Assembly: GCA_002453155.1 (NCBI GenBank)
Contig: DKGG01000055.1
Coordinates: 1 to 64,000, forward strand
Reading direction: 5' to 3'
DNA from: Bdellovibrionaceae bacterium UBA6776
GTDB taxonomy: Bacteria > Bdellovibrionota > Bdellovibrionia > Bdellovibrionales > UBA1609
Length of the DNA: 64,000 nt
Below, piece by piece: positions 1-8,651 of this stretch. The position numbers were made by a program, and so were the translations under genes. Position 1 is the stretch's first letter. Every line of letters begins with the position of its first letter. The notes below the pieces were generated by a model, which saw only the letters and a list, made by a program, of their open reading frames with translations, had not been told where the DNA came from and ran no database searches.

Positions 1-61
1 CTCATCTCAACTCAACTCAACTCAACTCAACTCAACTCAACTCAACTCAACTCAACTCAAC
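1..61. repeat. CTCAA pentanucleotide tandem repeat
   Basis: The window opens with CTCAT followed by eleven perfect CTCAA copies (6-60). The unit is 5 nt, so copy-number change would shift any reading frame, but no gene is seen reading through it. It may be a genuine microsatellite or the ragged end of a contig; the sequence alone cannot separate these. Confidence 0.9.
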
Positions 62-367
62 ATTTTTACAATTAGAAAGAAAATTGTGATTTCAGGTTGA
101 CGTGATTTTTGATCTTGAGAATGCCCACCATGGGCCACTCGAAGAAAGTTTGCGAAGGGGGATATTTCAAACGAAAACTCCGCATGGGCGAAGTCACAAG
201 CCACTCAAATTTGCTGTGGCAAAGGGTTTTGAGAGTGCGAATGCACTTTAAAACATTCAAAAAATGTCATTTTAAAAACTCATGATAGATTGCGACTAAA
301 GAAACGACTAAAGAAACGACTAAAGAAACGACTAAAGAAACAAAACAAGTCAGTACTCGAAATTTGA
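62..367. other. Gene-less stretch before the transposase
   Basis: Apart from the short tandem repeats (1-61, 294-341), nothing supportable is seen here. The small minus-strand frame at 72-260 lacks a ribosome-binding site and any recognisable motif. Confidence 0.5.
294..341. repeat. 12-bp tandem repeat, four copies
   Basis: Four perfect copies of GACTAAAGAAAC lie head to tail at 294-305, 306-317, 318-329 and 330-341, about 27 nt before the transposase reading frame. This is a second simple repeat within 300 nt of the CTCAA array. It could be slippage-derived or act as spacing or binding sites in the transposase leader; there is no direct evidence for either. Confidence 0.9.
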
Positions 368-856
368 ATGGCCAGCTTCAGAAAAGCGAGAAGGGAAACT
401 TTACCAATGACTCAACTGAATTTGCTTCCAAAACCAAACCTAGAATGTGGTGGATCGTTAAAAAATACGCGAAAAGGGAAAAGAACGTTATCGTCAAAAC
501 GACCGGTTCATCTGGTGCTCAAGTCCAGCAAGAGCACCTTGTTTAAAAATAGAGATTTCATTCAAAAGACCATGAATCGCCAAGCAAAAACTTTCAATCA
601 TCGAATTTACACCTGGAGCATTCAAAAAAACCACATTCATGTCTTGATTCGATTTCACAACAGAGCGTCCTACATCAAATTTATCCGCTCTTTCACGGGG
701 CTGATTGCCAGGAAGTTGGGGCGTGGGCTCTGGAAGTGGCGACCTTTCACAAAAGTTCTCAGTTGGGGACGGGAAATGTGGAATGTAAACAATTACATTT
801 TTCGCAACGAAATGGAGGTGTTTGAGATTTGGAAATACAAGCCGAGGACAGATTAA
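368..856 (+). CDS. RAYT/IS200-type (Y1) transposase
   Basis: A 162-residue HUH-type single-strand transposase of the REP-associated tyrosine transposase class. The HUH signature is visible as NHIHVLIRF (around residue 90), preceded by the family's KRPVHLVLKSS strand. The presumed catalytic tyrosine lies in NNYIFRNEMEV near the C-terminus. Family members nick and join single-stranded DNA at hairpin-forming sequences and often have a house-keeping relationship with scattered REP palindromes. The N-terminal MTQLNLLPK resembles the usual start of this subfamily, so ATG 406 is an alternative start. No subterminal hairpins clearly flank it, so I treat it as a solitary RAYT and not a complete IS element. 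The surrounding DNA is repeat-rich. Confidence 0.75.
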   Translation: MASFRKARRETLPMTQLNLLPKPNLECGGSLKNTRKGKRTLSSKRPVHLVLKSSKSTLFKNRDFIQKTMNRQAKTFNHRIYTWSIQKNHIHVLIRFHNRASYIKFIRSFTGLIARKLGRGLWKWRPFTKVLSWGREMWNVNNYIFRNEMEVFEIWKYKPRTD

Positions 857-1017
857 TACCAAAAAAGCCTCAACGCAGAAACTGCGATCAGAGATTGCGA
901 ATCTATCTGATGATCTTTGAGAAAATTTTTGTGACTAAGGGTGATTTTCACTGACAATTCTATCGGAAATGAAATTCTGTAAGAGAAGTTCATTCCTCAG
1001 GATTTGTCCAAAGATCT

Positions 1018-2298
1018 CTACTTAGAAATGTGCGCAGTCAATATTTCGCAGCCATCAGCCTGAATCAGCACATCATCTTCAATGCGCACGCCGCCCACAG
1101 GAACCCACTTCAAAGCTTCATCCCAACACACAAAATCATCAAAATTCCCAGAGGAGCGATGAAAATCCATCACACCTCGAGCAAAGTAAATCCCTGGCTC
1201 TACGGTCATAACAAATCCAGAATCTAACAATAGATCCACGCGAACAGTGACGCCGCAAACCTTCATTAAAGGCGAAGTCACATCTCCACCCACATCTCGA
1301 ACCCGCTGTCCGGTCATGTGGCCCACGCCATGGGGGAAGAAAACCGAAATGGCTCCGCTTTCCAAAATGTCCTCCACCGAACCTTTCATCACGCCCAAAG
1401 AAATCAACCCGCCAGCCATAGATCGCGCGGCTTCCCTATGAATGTCATGCCAATGAACGCCGGAACGACACAAAGCCAATGCCGCTTCCTGTCCACGAAG
1501 AACCAATTGGTACAAATCTTTCTGTTGTTCCGAGGCCGAGCCACACCAAAACATGCGCGTGATGTCCACTCCGTAATCAAAAAGGCGAGCGCCCCCATCA
1601 ATCAAGATGGCGTCTCCCTTCGCAATTTTTTTATTACTGGGCTCGGCATGTAAAATTGCAGAGCGCTCTCCCGATCCCACCAAGGTTCCGTAAGGAAAAC
1701 CTTCGGACCCGGCCTGCTGCACCTGAAATTCATAATTCAAACAAAAATCCCGCTCGGACCGACCTGTAAAATCAAAGCCTTTCAAAAAGGAATATCCCGC
1801 GCCAGCCATGGCCGCCGTTTTGCGGATCAAATCCAATTCTTCAGAATCTTTGATCCGACGCGCTCGGTGGATCGCTTCTAAAATTTCGAGAGATCGAAGC
1901 GGTGCTCCGGACATGGAGTTGGCCTCACCAATTTTAAGAATCTCTCGATCTTTAAATGCCAAAAGAGCGCCACTCAATTCTTTGATGGGTTTTCCTCGAG
2001 CTTCCACCTGCTCGGCTGCGAGACCCTCCCACAGAATTTCCTCCTGAGAAACCGGACGGTAAAAATCCTGCCAGCCTCCCTCCACAGAGTAAGTCAAGGC
2101 TTCGCCAGCCCGTCGGGACCCTGTGAGCCAGTAAAAATTGGGATTGGGCAAAAAGGGATAGGTTTGATCCAGGCCGCCAGGCTGAGAAAGTGCCTCACCT
2201 GAAGAAATCAGTAAAACCTCAGCAGGCGACATCACAGAAGCCAGCTGCACTTCGGTGCGCTTTCTTCGCTGAGCAATCTTTTCGGGAGAAAAAATCAA
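1018..2298 (-). CDS. pepP: M24 family Xaa-Pro aminopeptidase
   Basis: Metal-dependent aminopeptidase (426 aa) predicted to release N-terminal residues preceding proline in the cytoplasm. It has an N-terminal AMP_N-like domain (about residues 1-140) and a C-terminal pita-bread M24 domain. All five metal ligands can be picked out: two Asp in ILIDGGARLFDYGVDITRMF, His in PHGVGHMTG, Glu in TVEPGIYF and Glu in GVRIEDDVL. The start is a TTG that overlaps the stop of the upstream IHF/HU gene in a TTGA tetranucleotide, implying translational coupling. The length matches E. coli PepP (about 440 aa). The gene ends about 160 nt from the transposase gene, convergently. Confidence 0.9.
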   Translation of the reverse strand: MIFSPEKIAQRRKRTEVQLASVMSPAEVLLISSGEALSQPGGLDQTYPFLPNPNFYWLTGSRRAGEALTYSVEGGWQDFYRPVSQEEILWEGLAAEQVEARGKPIKELSGALLAFKDREILKIGEANSMSGAPLRSLEILEAIHRARRIKDSEELDLIRKTAAMAGAGYSFLKGFDFTGRSERDFCLNYEFQVQQAGSEGFPYGTLVGSGERSAILHAEPSNKKIAKGDAILIDGGARLFDYGVDITRMFWCGSASEQQKDLYQLVLRGQEAALALCRSGVHWHDIHREAARSMAGGLISLGVMKGSVEDILESGAISVFFPHGVGHMTGQRVRDVGGDVTSPLMKVCGVTVRVDLLLDSGFVMTVEPGIYFARGVMDFHRSSGNFDDFVCWDEALKWVPVGGVRIEDDVLIQADGCEILTAHISK

Positions 2299-2582
2299 GA
2301 GGTTGTGCCGTTGTTGATGTCTTCTTTCAACTCTTTACCGACTTTGAAAAAAGGCAAGCGCTTTTGATCCACATGGATCACTTCGCCAGTGCGAGGGTTG
2401 CGGCCACGGTAAGCTTCGTACTCACGGTTCACAAAAGATCCGAAACCACGAATCTCAATGCGATCGTTTCTCAACAGAGCTTCCACCATAGAATCAAAAA
2501 CAGTGTTCACCACAGTTTCGGCTTTGACTCGAGTGATGCCGGCTTTTTCAGATATAATATTAATCAAATCTGCTTTGGTCAT
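2295..2582 (-). CDS. HU/IHF family DNA-binding protein, IHF-beta-like
   Basis: A 95-residue nucleoid protein that bends DNA as a dimer. I chose the ATG at 2582 (MTKADLINII), the family-typical N-terminus, with a GGATAGG-like ribosome-binding site; an in-frame extension upstream is unlikely. The beta-arm motif is intact (GRNPRTGE), preceded by IEIRGFGSF and followed by FFKVGKELKE, a combination closer to IhfB than to HU. Its stop overlaps the TTG start of pepP. Partner subunit and targets are not evident in the window. It could be involved in sigma-54 promoter activation, since rpoN and an enhancer-binding protein are encoded further on; that is inference. Confidence 0.88.
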   Translation of the reverse strand: MTKADLINIISEKAGITRVKAETVVNTVFDSMVEALLRNDRIEIRGFGSFVNREYEAYRGRNPRTGEVIHVDQKRLPFFKVGKELKEDINNGTTS

Positions 2583-2689
2583 ACCTATCCAAATTATTGA
2601 AATTAGGATCATTCTAGGAAAGATCCGGCCCTCTGCCAAAGAAAATAGCGGCTGTTGCGCCGTGACACCAAGAAACTTCCCCAGAAGAT

Positions 2690-3919
2690 TTATCGACGAA
2701 GGGCCAGTTTGTATCCGGAAAGAGTCTGTCGGACCATTTTTTGAGAATCAAAAAGGCTCAGCACCGTTTCGCGCGCTTTCTTTCCCATTTTCTCGCTGTC
2801 AATTTGGCCATTGAACACATCGAACATCAATTCGGCCAAAGATTCATAGTCTGCCGGTCGAATCAAAAATCCATCGGATCGGTGAGTGATCACACTGGAA
2901 ACCGCGCTGACTTCTGAAGCAATCACCACTTTCTCTTGAGCCATGGCTTCGATCAAACTTTGTTCGGCCACAGAAGTCCGAGAGCTTAAGTTTACAAAAA
3001 CGTCAGCCAAGCACACATAGTCGGTCAGTTGATGAGCGGGAACTTCACCGGCAAAGACCACGCGTTTTCCTAAGGCTCGATTCAAGACTTCGAACTCCAC
3101 CTGTTTAAAAAGAGGACCATTTCCAATAATGATCATGCGGGCATTGTTCTTTTTGACAGCCACATGCTCGAAGGCACGAATCAAATTTTTAAGTTCTGCA
3201 AACTCCATCATGTCCGTGGAGGTCACGACAATCTGAGATCCTGTGGGGAGCTTTAACTTGCTCAAAAGCTCTCCGGATTTTTCTCTCTTGGAGAGATCCT
3301 CAATTTGAAGACCATAAGGAATAGAGAAGATCCGTCGATCCGGGTAAAGGAAGTATCGTTCCATAGCCACCCGTTGATTGGCCGAATGAACAAAAAGCGC
3401 ATCCGCAGTGTTCAAAAGTTTTCGATCATAGCGAATAAAGTTGTAAAGAAACCGGGTTCCCAACAAAAAGCTGGTCTTAAAAAAGCTGCGAAGAGTGTCC
3501 TGAGAAAGCCCAACAATGGAGTACAGGTGATTCAAATGGGTGGCATCGATGTCATACACCATGGACACGCCCAATTCTTTTTTCAAAGATCCAATCAACT
3601 GTCCCGCGGAGTCCATGCTGTGAACCACATCAAAAGGATCTTCCCGGTGAAGAGCTCTAAAAGCCGAGAGAACACGTTCTTGAACTTCTCTGCGGTGAAG
3701 TCCTGTGGTTTTAATGGCCTGAATTTTCAAACCTTCGGGAAGCAGCCATTGATTGATGTCGGATTCGGTTTGTGCAATCAATCCCACACGGTGACCTTGT
3801 TGCAGAAGACCTTTTACAATGGGAATCAAAAAACCAATGGTTGGAATTTTTCGTGTGATCACACAAATGTTCAAATGCTCAGGAACCGGTTTGGATTTGC
3901 GCCAATTATAAAAGGCCAT
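2690..3919 (-). CDS. Family 1/4 glycosyltransferase
   Basis: GT-B glycosyltransferase (409 aa from ATG 3919; a start at 3934 is possible but lacks a ribosome-binding site). The N-terminal Rossmann half contains IPIVKGLLQQGHRVGLIAQTE. The C-terminal half has the nucleotide-sugar-binding region: VVTSTDMMEFAELKNLIRA, then MIIIGNGPLFKQV, VVFAGEVP and the E-x7-E region SVAEQSLIEAMAQEKVVIAS. The substrate cannot be deduced; a glycolipid, LPS or envelope glycan role is the default. It overlaps the 3' end of an uncharacterised gene (3906-4814) by 14 nt and probably acts with it. Confidence 0.85.
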   Translation of the reverse strand: MAFYNWRKSKPVPEHLNICVITRKIPTIGFLIPIVKGLLQQGHRVGLIAQTESDINQWLLPEGLKIQAIKTTGLHRREVQERVLSAFRALHREDPFDVVHSMDSAGQLIGSLKKELGVSMVYDIDATHLNHLYSIVGLSQDTLRSFFKTSFLLGTRFLYNFIRYDRKLLNTADALFVHSANQRVAMERYFLYPDRRIFSIPYGLQIEDLSKREKSGELLSKLKLPTGSQIVVTSTDMMEFAELKNLIRAFEHVAVKKNNARMIIIGNGPLFKQVEFEVLNRALGKRVVFAGEVPAHQLTDYVCLADVFVNLSSRTSVAEQSLIEAMAQEKVVIASEVSAVSSVITHRSDGFLIRPADYESLAELMFDVFNGQIDSEKMGKKARETVLSLFDSQKMVRQTLSGYKLALRR

Positions 3920-4814
3920 AAACCTGCCGTTCATTTAAACTTTTGTGACGGCGCTCGACCACAATCTTTCGAGCCAGACCCGCCAAGGGAGACCCAGGGC
4001 GAATGTGGTCCACCAAAATTTTTTCCGATCGAAACAGAGCTTGTCCCGCTTGGGCGCCGGTCAGACCTTCAGGAAAATAAAAGTGAGACGCCAGAGAATT
4101 TCGAAAAAACTCTTCTCGAAGAGCTTTCGAGGACTTTCCAAGTCCACCTAAAAATACAAAATGGGTCTGAGGGTCTTTCGCAATCTCGTTGGTGGCAAAT
4201 CGAAGAAAGGATTTGGGCGCCACCAATTCTTCTAGAGAACCTGGAAGCAAAAAGTGATCATGGATGTCCGAGGTGCTCCAATGGGAATGACGACTAAAAA
4301 TCCCCGGATCCATCCGCAGCTCTTCAAATCTTGCCTTTAAAGTTTCTCCACCCACAGGACGCAGCGGTTTTACACCTTGAGTGGACAAGATCACGTCGCT
4401 GTTTTTGAGCCAAGACTGAACCACCAAGGATCTTTGAATTTCCGATTGAAAGCCCAAGTAATTCAAATGGCCTGAAATCACTCCCATTTGTTTCAACTGA
4501 GGGACCATAAATAGAGGCCACAGGTGAACGCCTTCGGATTTGGGCTCCACCAAACACAAAGATTCTGCAGGGGTTTCGATCAAACTGCGCACAAAGGGAG
4601 AAAAACTCATCGGAGACACCCGTTGCAAAGCGGTTCGAATCTGAATGTTTGGAGGCAATTCATCCAACTCTTCATCTTGGAAGGGTCTTAAAATATAAAC
4701 GAAAATTTTAAATCCCGAAGCCGCACGATTTTTAAGTTCTTCCCAAAACCAAAAGGAATAGGGATTAAAATCTTTCGGTCTGCGATCGGTGAAATAGATC
4801 AAAGTCTGCTTCAT
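3906..4814 (-). CDS. Uncharacterised protein in glycosyltransferase operon
   Basis: Protein of 302 aa that I do not recognise. There is no signal peptide or obvious membrane segment. The layout resembles a glycosyltransferase-like alternating alpha/beta protein: an opening beta-strand (KQTLIYFTD), a region with HLWPLFMVPQLKQMG, a DVILSTQGVKPLRPVGG strand-turn, and THFVFLGGLGKSSKALREEF, which looks like a C-terminal Rossmann strand. The start overlaps the mutT stop in an ATGA tetranucleotide, and its 3' end overlaps a recognised glycosyltransferase. A GT-B-like partner is the best guess, held weakly. Confidence 0.7.
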   Translation of the reverse strand: MKQTLIYFTDRRPKDFNPYSFWFWEELKNRAASGFKIFVYILRPFQDEELDELPPNIQIRTALQRVSPMSFSPFVRSLIETPAESLCLVEPKSEGVHLWPLFMVPQLKQMGVISGHLNYLGFQSEIQRSLVVQSWLKNSDVILSTQGVKPLRPVGGETLKARFEELRMDPGIFSRHSHWSTSDIHDHFLLPGSLEELVAPKSFLRFATNEIAKDPQTHFVFLGGLGKSSKALREEFFRNSLASHFYFPEGLTGAQAGQALFRSEKILVDHIRPGSPLAGLARKIVVERRHKSLNERQVYGLL

Positions 4815-5236
4815 AGTCCCAACTCCTTGAGCATTTTCTTGTTTGCTTCAGGGAGCGAAAGTTCCTTGATCTCATCCGGTTCGTACCACTTCAAATCCGT
4901 GTGGTGCTTGGGAGTGATGGGGCCTTTCCAATACTTCACTTCATAAAACAGAAGAATGATTCCATTTTTTCCATAGGTGTGGGTGCCCGCGTAGATCAGT
5001 TTGCCAATTTCCGCATCAATTCCCAGTTCTTCTTGAAGTTCCCTTTTTAAAGCTTCGGGAGGACTTTCTCCCAATTCAATTTTTCCACCAGGAAACTCCC
5101 AAAGATCGGGCAGGCTGGATCCCGCCGGGCGAAGTCCGAGAAGGATTTTATCTTCTTTGCGAATGACTCCAGCAACAACGCCTAACCAGGTCGTTCGTTT
5201 TTTAAGGTGCTTGTTGTTTTTGGTCTCTGCTGCCAC
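4811..5236 (-). CDS. mutT: Nudix hydrolase, MutT-like
   Basis: Nudix family pyrophosphohydrolase of 141 aa, probably sanitising 8-oxo-dGTP or a related nucleotide. The full Nudix box is present at about residues 50-73 (GGKIELGESP...REL.EELG, matching GX5EX7REUXEEXGU). The preceding LPDLWEFPGGK is characteristic of MutT-like enzymes. The 5' end overlaps pyrD by 55 nt, unusually long, but no better internal start is available before the conserved WLGVVAGVI strand. The stop overlaps the next gene by 4 nt. Confidence 0.88.
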   Translation of the reverse strand: MAAETKNNKHLKKRTTWLGVVAGVIRKEDKILLGLRPAGSSLPDLWEFPGGKIELGESPPEALKRELQEELGIDAEIGKLIYAGTHTYGKNGIILLFYEVKYWKGPITPKHHTDLKWYEPDEIKELSLPEANKKMLKELGL

Positions 5237-6207
5237 CGGTTCACCTGCTGAAAGAAATAAGGCCCATTATAGACCAGAGCTGAATAGGTTTGCACAAGGT
5301 CGGCACCCAGTTCAAGACGGTCCATGACATCTTCAGGGTACAAAACACCGCCCGCAGCGACAACCAAATGATCCTTTTTTTCGCTGCCCAAATGCTCCAA
5401 GGTTTGGGTTAAAAAATTTCTCGCCCGTTCTCGAAGAGGTGCACCGGACAATCCCCCCGTTTCGGGAAACTTGGAATTTGGGGGACGAAAAAGTGTGGTG
5501 TTGGTCAGCACCCAGCCATTGGCTCCCTGTTTCATGGAAACATCCAAAACTTTTTTAAGGTCGTCCGCACTCAAATCTGGTGAAAGTTTTAAAAGAAAAG
5601 GTTTTCCGCTTTCTTTCAATTGAGGTTGCAAGCGAAGCAAAAGCTGATTCAGATTTTTTTCATCTAAAAGTTGGCGAAGTCCTTTGGTGTTGGGAGAAGA
5701 CACGTTGATCACAAAAACATCTGCGATGTGATCAAAATTCTGAACCAACATTTCGTAGTCCAAGTGGGCTTCGTCCAAAGGTGTGTTGCGATTTTTTCCG
5801 ATGTTCACAAAAAGTGGGCCCGGGTAGGGGCGCTTTAATTTTTCCAATCGGTGTTTGACCTTTAAAGCCCCTTGGCTGGGAAATCCCAAACGGTTCCAAA
5901 GAGCTAAAGTTTCTTCGTCCCGGCTCACGCGAGGTTTTGGATTCGCACTTTGAGGAGCGGGAGTCACCGTTCCCACTTCGCAAAAACCAGCACCCAAACG
6001 CCACCAACCGGGAGTTCCAATGCCATCTTTGTCCACGCCACCGGCAATTCCCAAAGGATTTGGGAAGTACAGGTTTTTCCATTTGAGGGGTTTCCATTGA
6101 GGTGGAACTTTTGAAAATGAAAGAGCCCCTAGGGTTCGAGCTCCGTAGGGGCTTATATCATGGGCACATTGGGGTGGTAGCCAAAGCCAGGGCTTTGACC
6201 ATCTCAC
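5182..6207 (-). CDS. pyrD: Dihydroorotate dehydrogenase, class 2 (quinone)
   Basis: Flavoenzyme oxidising dihydroorotate to orotate, fourth step of pyrimidine synthesis, normally coupled to membrane quinones. It shows NPLGIAGGVDKDG, the FMN-binding GFCEVGTVTP, and NVSSPNTKGLR, where serine replaces the class 1 catalytic cysteine, placing it in class 2. The length of 341 aa fits that class. I prefer the GTG at 6207, whose GTGA overlaps the gdh stop; the adjacent TTG at 6210 is equally possible. The other pyrimidine genes of the window (pyrB, carA, carB, pyrG) lie far away. Confidence 0.92.
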   Translation of the reverse strand: MRWSKPWLWLPPQCAHDISPYGARTLGALSFSKVPPQWKPLKWKNLYFPNPLGIAGGVDKDGIGTPGWWRLGAGFCEVGTVTPAPQSANPKPRVSRDEETLALWNRLGFPSQGALKVKHRLEKLKRPYPGPLFVNIGKNRNTPLDEAHLDYEMLVQNFDHIADVFVINVSSPNTKGLRQLLDEKNLNQLLLRLQPQLKESGKPFLLKLSPDLSADDLKKVLDVSMKQGANGWVLTNTTLFRPPNSKFPETGGLSGAPLRERARNFLTQTLEHLGSEKKDHLVVAAGGVLYPEDVMDRLELGADLVQTYSALVYNGPYFFQQVNRWQQRPKTTSTLKNERPG

Positions 6208-7460
6208 CAAGCCGAACCTCTGAGCATCATTGCCCGTTGGAGTCTTTCTAAAGAAGATCCCATGGCAGCAGTTCGCATATTCACTTCAGATTTTTGCGAG
6301 AAGGCATAAACTTTATCAAAGGCTTTGTACATAATTTCGCGAAGTTTGTTTCGCACTTCTTCTTCGGTCCAGAAAAGCCAAACAATGTCTTGAACCCATT
6401 CGAAGTAGCTCACAACCACACCGCCACCATTTGCCAAAATGTCAGGGCAAACAATCACACCATTTTTGTGAAGGATTTCATCCGCAGGTCGAGTGGTTGG
6501 TCCGTTTGCACCTTCCACAATGATTTTCGCCTTGATCTCGTGAGCATTCTTTTCGGTGATGACACCTTCGAGCGCACATGGAGCCAAAACATCCACAGGA
6601 AGTTCCAAAATCTCACTGTTCGAAATGTGCTGAGTTCCAGGAAAGTCTTTTACAACTTTGTTCTCTTTTACGTAGCGAACCAAATCTGGAATGTTCAATC
6701 CCTTTTCGTTGTAAATTCCGCCAGAAATATCGCTGACTGCGACCACTCGAGCACCTAAAGCATAGGCTTCAATGGCCGCGTGCATTCCCACCTTACCAAA
6801 ACCTTGAATGGCAATGCGTGCTTCGGTCATTTTCAAATTGATAATTTGAACGGCTTTCTCGATCACATAAACCACACCCAAACCGGTTGCGGAATCTCTT
6901 CCTAAAGATCCACCGATTTCAATGGGCTTTCCCGTGACCACACCGGTTTGGCTGTAACCGGTATCGGTGGAGTAGGTGTCCAGCATCCACGCCATGGTTT
7001 GCGAATCTGTTCCCACGTCCGGTGCAGGAATGTCTTTGTCGGGTCCAATGAAAGGTGAAATCTCCGCAGTGAATCTTCGCGTGAGCTCTTCCAACTCGTT
7101 TCGCGACAGCAATGTGGGATCCACTTGAACGCCACCTTTACCTCCCCCAAGTGGAAGACCGAGCAAAGAGTTTTTAAAAGTCATCAATGCAGCAAGTGCA
7201 GCGACCTCACTCAAGTCCACGTTTTGGTGATAACGAATTCCACCTTTGAAAGGACCGAGCATTTGGTTGTGTTGAACGCGATAGCCGGTGAAAATTTTGA
7301 GGCGTCCATCATCCATCTTCACAGGGACGTTGACCACAATGGCGCGTCTTGGAAAACGAAGGCGTTCAAGGGCATTAGGATTTAAATTAATCAATCGGCC
7401 CGCATCTTCGACAATTTTCATTGTGTTTTGATAAAAAGGACCACTGGTGAGCGGATTCAT
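6204..7460 (-). CDS. gdhA: Glutamate dehydrogenase (Glu/Leu/Phe/Val family)
   Basis: Cytoplasmic amino-acid dehydrogenase of 418 aa, most likely interconverting glutamate and 2-oxoglutarate, important for an organism feeding on amino acids. The catalytic region is clear: QHNQMLGPFKGGIRYH and LPLGGGKGGVQVDP with active-site lysines, then PAPDVGT. The dinucleotide-binding fold follows, with IQGFGKVG. I set the start at ATG 7460, which has a GGAG ribosome-binding site six nt upstream; an ATG at 7478 has none. It is divergent from the heptose kinase gene, and the shared intergenic region carries a strong palindrome (7519-7537). Confidence 0.92.
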   Translation of the reverse strand: MNPLTSGPFYQNTMKIVEDAGRLINLNPNALERLRFPRRAIVVNVPVKMDDGRLKIFTGYRVQHNQMLGPFKGGIRYHQNVDLSEVAALAALMTFKNSLLGLPLGGGKGGVQVDPTLLSRNELEELTRRFTAEISPFIGPDKDIPAPDVGTDSQTMAWMLDTYSTDTGYSQTGVVTGKPIEIGGSLGRDSATGLGVVYVIEKAVQIINLKMTEARIAIQGFGKVGMHAAIEAYALGARVVAVSDISGGIYNEKGLNIPDLVRYVKENKVVKDFPGTQHISNSEILELPVDVLAPCALEGVITEKNAHEIKAKIIVEGANGPTTRPADEILHKNGVIVCPDILANGGGVVVSYFEWVQDIVWLFWTEEEVRNKLREIMYKAFDKVYAFSQKSEVNMRTAAMGSSLERLQRAMMLRGSAW

Positions 7461-7518
7461 CGACAACTCCGTGCGCATGAATTAGTGTTGGTTTTTCAGT
7501 GTATTTCTGGGCATTTGC

Positions 7519-7537
7519 CGCGTCGACAGTCGACGCG
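7519..7537. promoter_or_regulatory. Hyphenated 9-bp palindrome, possible operator
   Basis: CGCGTCGAC-A-GTCGACGCG is a perfect inverted repeat with a single-base centre, in the roughly 100-nt divergent region between gdhA and hldA. Its position about 20 nt upstream of the hldA start and about 60 nt from the gdhA start suits a dimeric repressor controlling one or both. No T-run follows, so it is not a conventional terminator. Confidence 0.5.
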
Positions 7538-7558
7538 CAATGTAAGTGGAGGTCGGGC

Positions 7559-8602
7559 ATGAAAGCGCAACGGCAGATGGTTTTAAAGGATCTGAGTCCC
7601 TATTTAGAGCGGGTGCCGAAAATCTTACAAAAAGTTCCTAAAGTTCGGGCATTGGTCGTTGGAGACATTGGTCTGGATGAATACCTCTCTGGAGAAGTGC
7701 GCCGTGTGAGTCCAGAAGCACCCGTTCCGGTGTTGGAAGTTTTGAACGAAGATTCCCGTTTGGGACTCACCGGAAACGTGGCGCAGAACGTGTCCAGCTT
7801 GGGTGGGCATGTGGATCTGGTCACGGTGTGTGGTCAAGACGATGCCAGCGCCATACTCCGACAAAAGCTGACAGAAGCGGGCGTTCAAGGTCTTCATATC
7901 ATTGATGATTCTTCAAGGCCCACCACCCGAAAGGTGCGTGCTATGGCCGGTCCCCATCATTTGTTGCGGGTGGATTTTGAGAAGAAGCAGCCCCTGTCCA
8001 AAGCGGTGGAAGAGCAAGTCATTGCACGCTGTGAATCCTTGGTGGATTCCTGTGATTTTATTTTGGTGGAAGATTATGCGAAGGGATTTTTGACCCCTCA
8101 TTTGATGGAGCGCCTCTCTCATATGGCTCGAGCCCATGGGAAAAAAGTCATTGTGGATCCCAATCCCAAGTCTCAGGCGGGGCTTTATCGCGGGGCTCAT
8201 TTGATGACTCCCAATCGGGATGAGGCCGTGGCTTTGTCCGGTGTGGACTACGATGAGCTTCGAGATCACAACGACCTGCTATTAAATGTGGGCGAAAAGC
8301 TCAAAGCGGATTTGGGCTTGGATCAGTTGGTGATGACTCGAGGAAAAGATGGGATGTCTCTTTTCTTTGAGAATGAGGTGGTGCATTTGCCCACCTTCGC
8401 CAAGCAAGTCTTTGACGTGACCGGGGCCGGGGACACGGTCATTGCTGCCTTGGGGATGGCTTTGGCTTCTGGGGAAGATTTGATCAGCGCTTGTGTTTTT
8501 GCCAACTTGGCCGCGGGAGTTGTGGTTGGCAAAGTGGGCTGCGTTCCCTGCACTCAAGAGGAGCTGTTGGAAGCTCTTTCAAAGGCACAGAAGGAACTTT
8601 AA
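7559..8602 (+). CDS. hldA: D-glycero-beta-D-manno-heptose-7-phosphate kinase
   Basis: PfkB/ribokinase-fold kinase (347 aa), the RfaE1/HldE N-domain type, phosphorylating heptose 7-phosphate at C1 for ADP-heptose and LPS inner-core synthesis. It has VVGDIGLDEYLSGEVRRVSP with the characteristic RxSPEAPVPVL, then GLTGNVAQNVSSLGG, ILVEDYAKGFLT, VDPNPK and the catalytic anion-hole motif DVTGAGDTV near the C-terminus. The adenylyltransferase domain of fused HldE enzymes is absent, so a separate HldC would be needed; none is visible here. The start is ATG 7559 with a GGAGG site 8 nt upstream; an in-frame start at 7499 would read through the palindrome. Confidence 0.88.
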   Translation: MKAQRQMVLKDLSPYLERVPKILQKVPKVRALVVGDIGLDEYLSGEVRRVSPEAPVPVLEVLNEDSRLGLTGNVAQNVSSLGGHVDLVTVCGQDDASAILRQKLTEAGVQGLHIIDDSSRPTTRKVRAMAGPHHLLRVDFEKKQPLSKAVEEQVIARCESLVDSCDFILVEDYAKGFLTPHLMERLSHMARAHGKKVIVDPNPKSQAGLYRGAHLMTPNRDEAVALSGVDYDELRDHNDLLLNVGEKLKADLGLDQLVMTRGKDGMSLFFENEVVHLPTFAKQVFDVTGAGDTVIAALGMALASGEDLISACVFANLAAGVVVGKVGCVPCTQEELLEALSKAQKEL

Positions 8603-8613
8603 GGACTTTTTGT

Positions 8614-8629
8614 TTGGAGTCCGCTCCAA
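8614..8629. other. Short hairpin in the hldA-rlmN gap
   Basis: TTGGAG-TCCG-CTCCAA forms a six-base-pair stem with a four-base loop, between the hldA stop and the rlmN start. No U-run follows on either strand, so it may be an attenuating or mRNA-stabilising hairpin rather than a terminator. Confidence 0.35.
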
Positions 8630-8651
8630 GGGATGTTATACGCTGAGTCAA

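Noticed and set aside
368..856. Full insertion sequence around the transposase
   Set aside because: No clear subterminal hairpins, target duplication or terminal repeats could be found flanking the gene.
494..862. 122-aa minus-strand frame opposite the transposase
   Set aside because: Mirror frame of the RAYT gene with no independent support.
3305..4297. 330-aa plus-strand reading frame
   Set aside because: It lies antisense across the glycosyltransferase and its neighbour, has no ribosome-binding site or motif, and its length follows from the codon pattern of the minus-strand genes.
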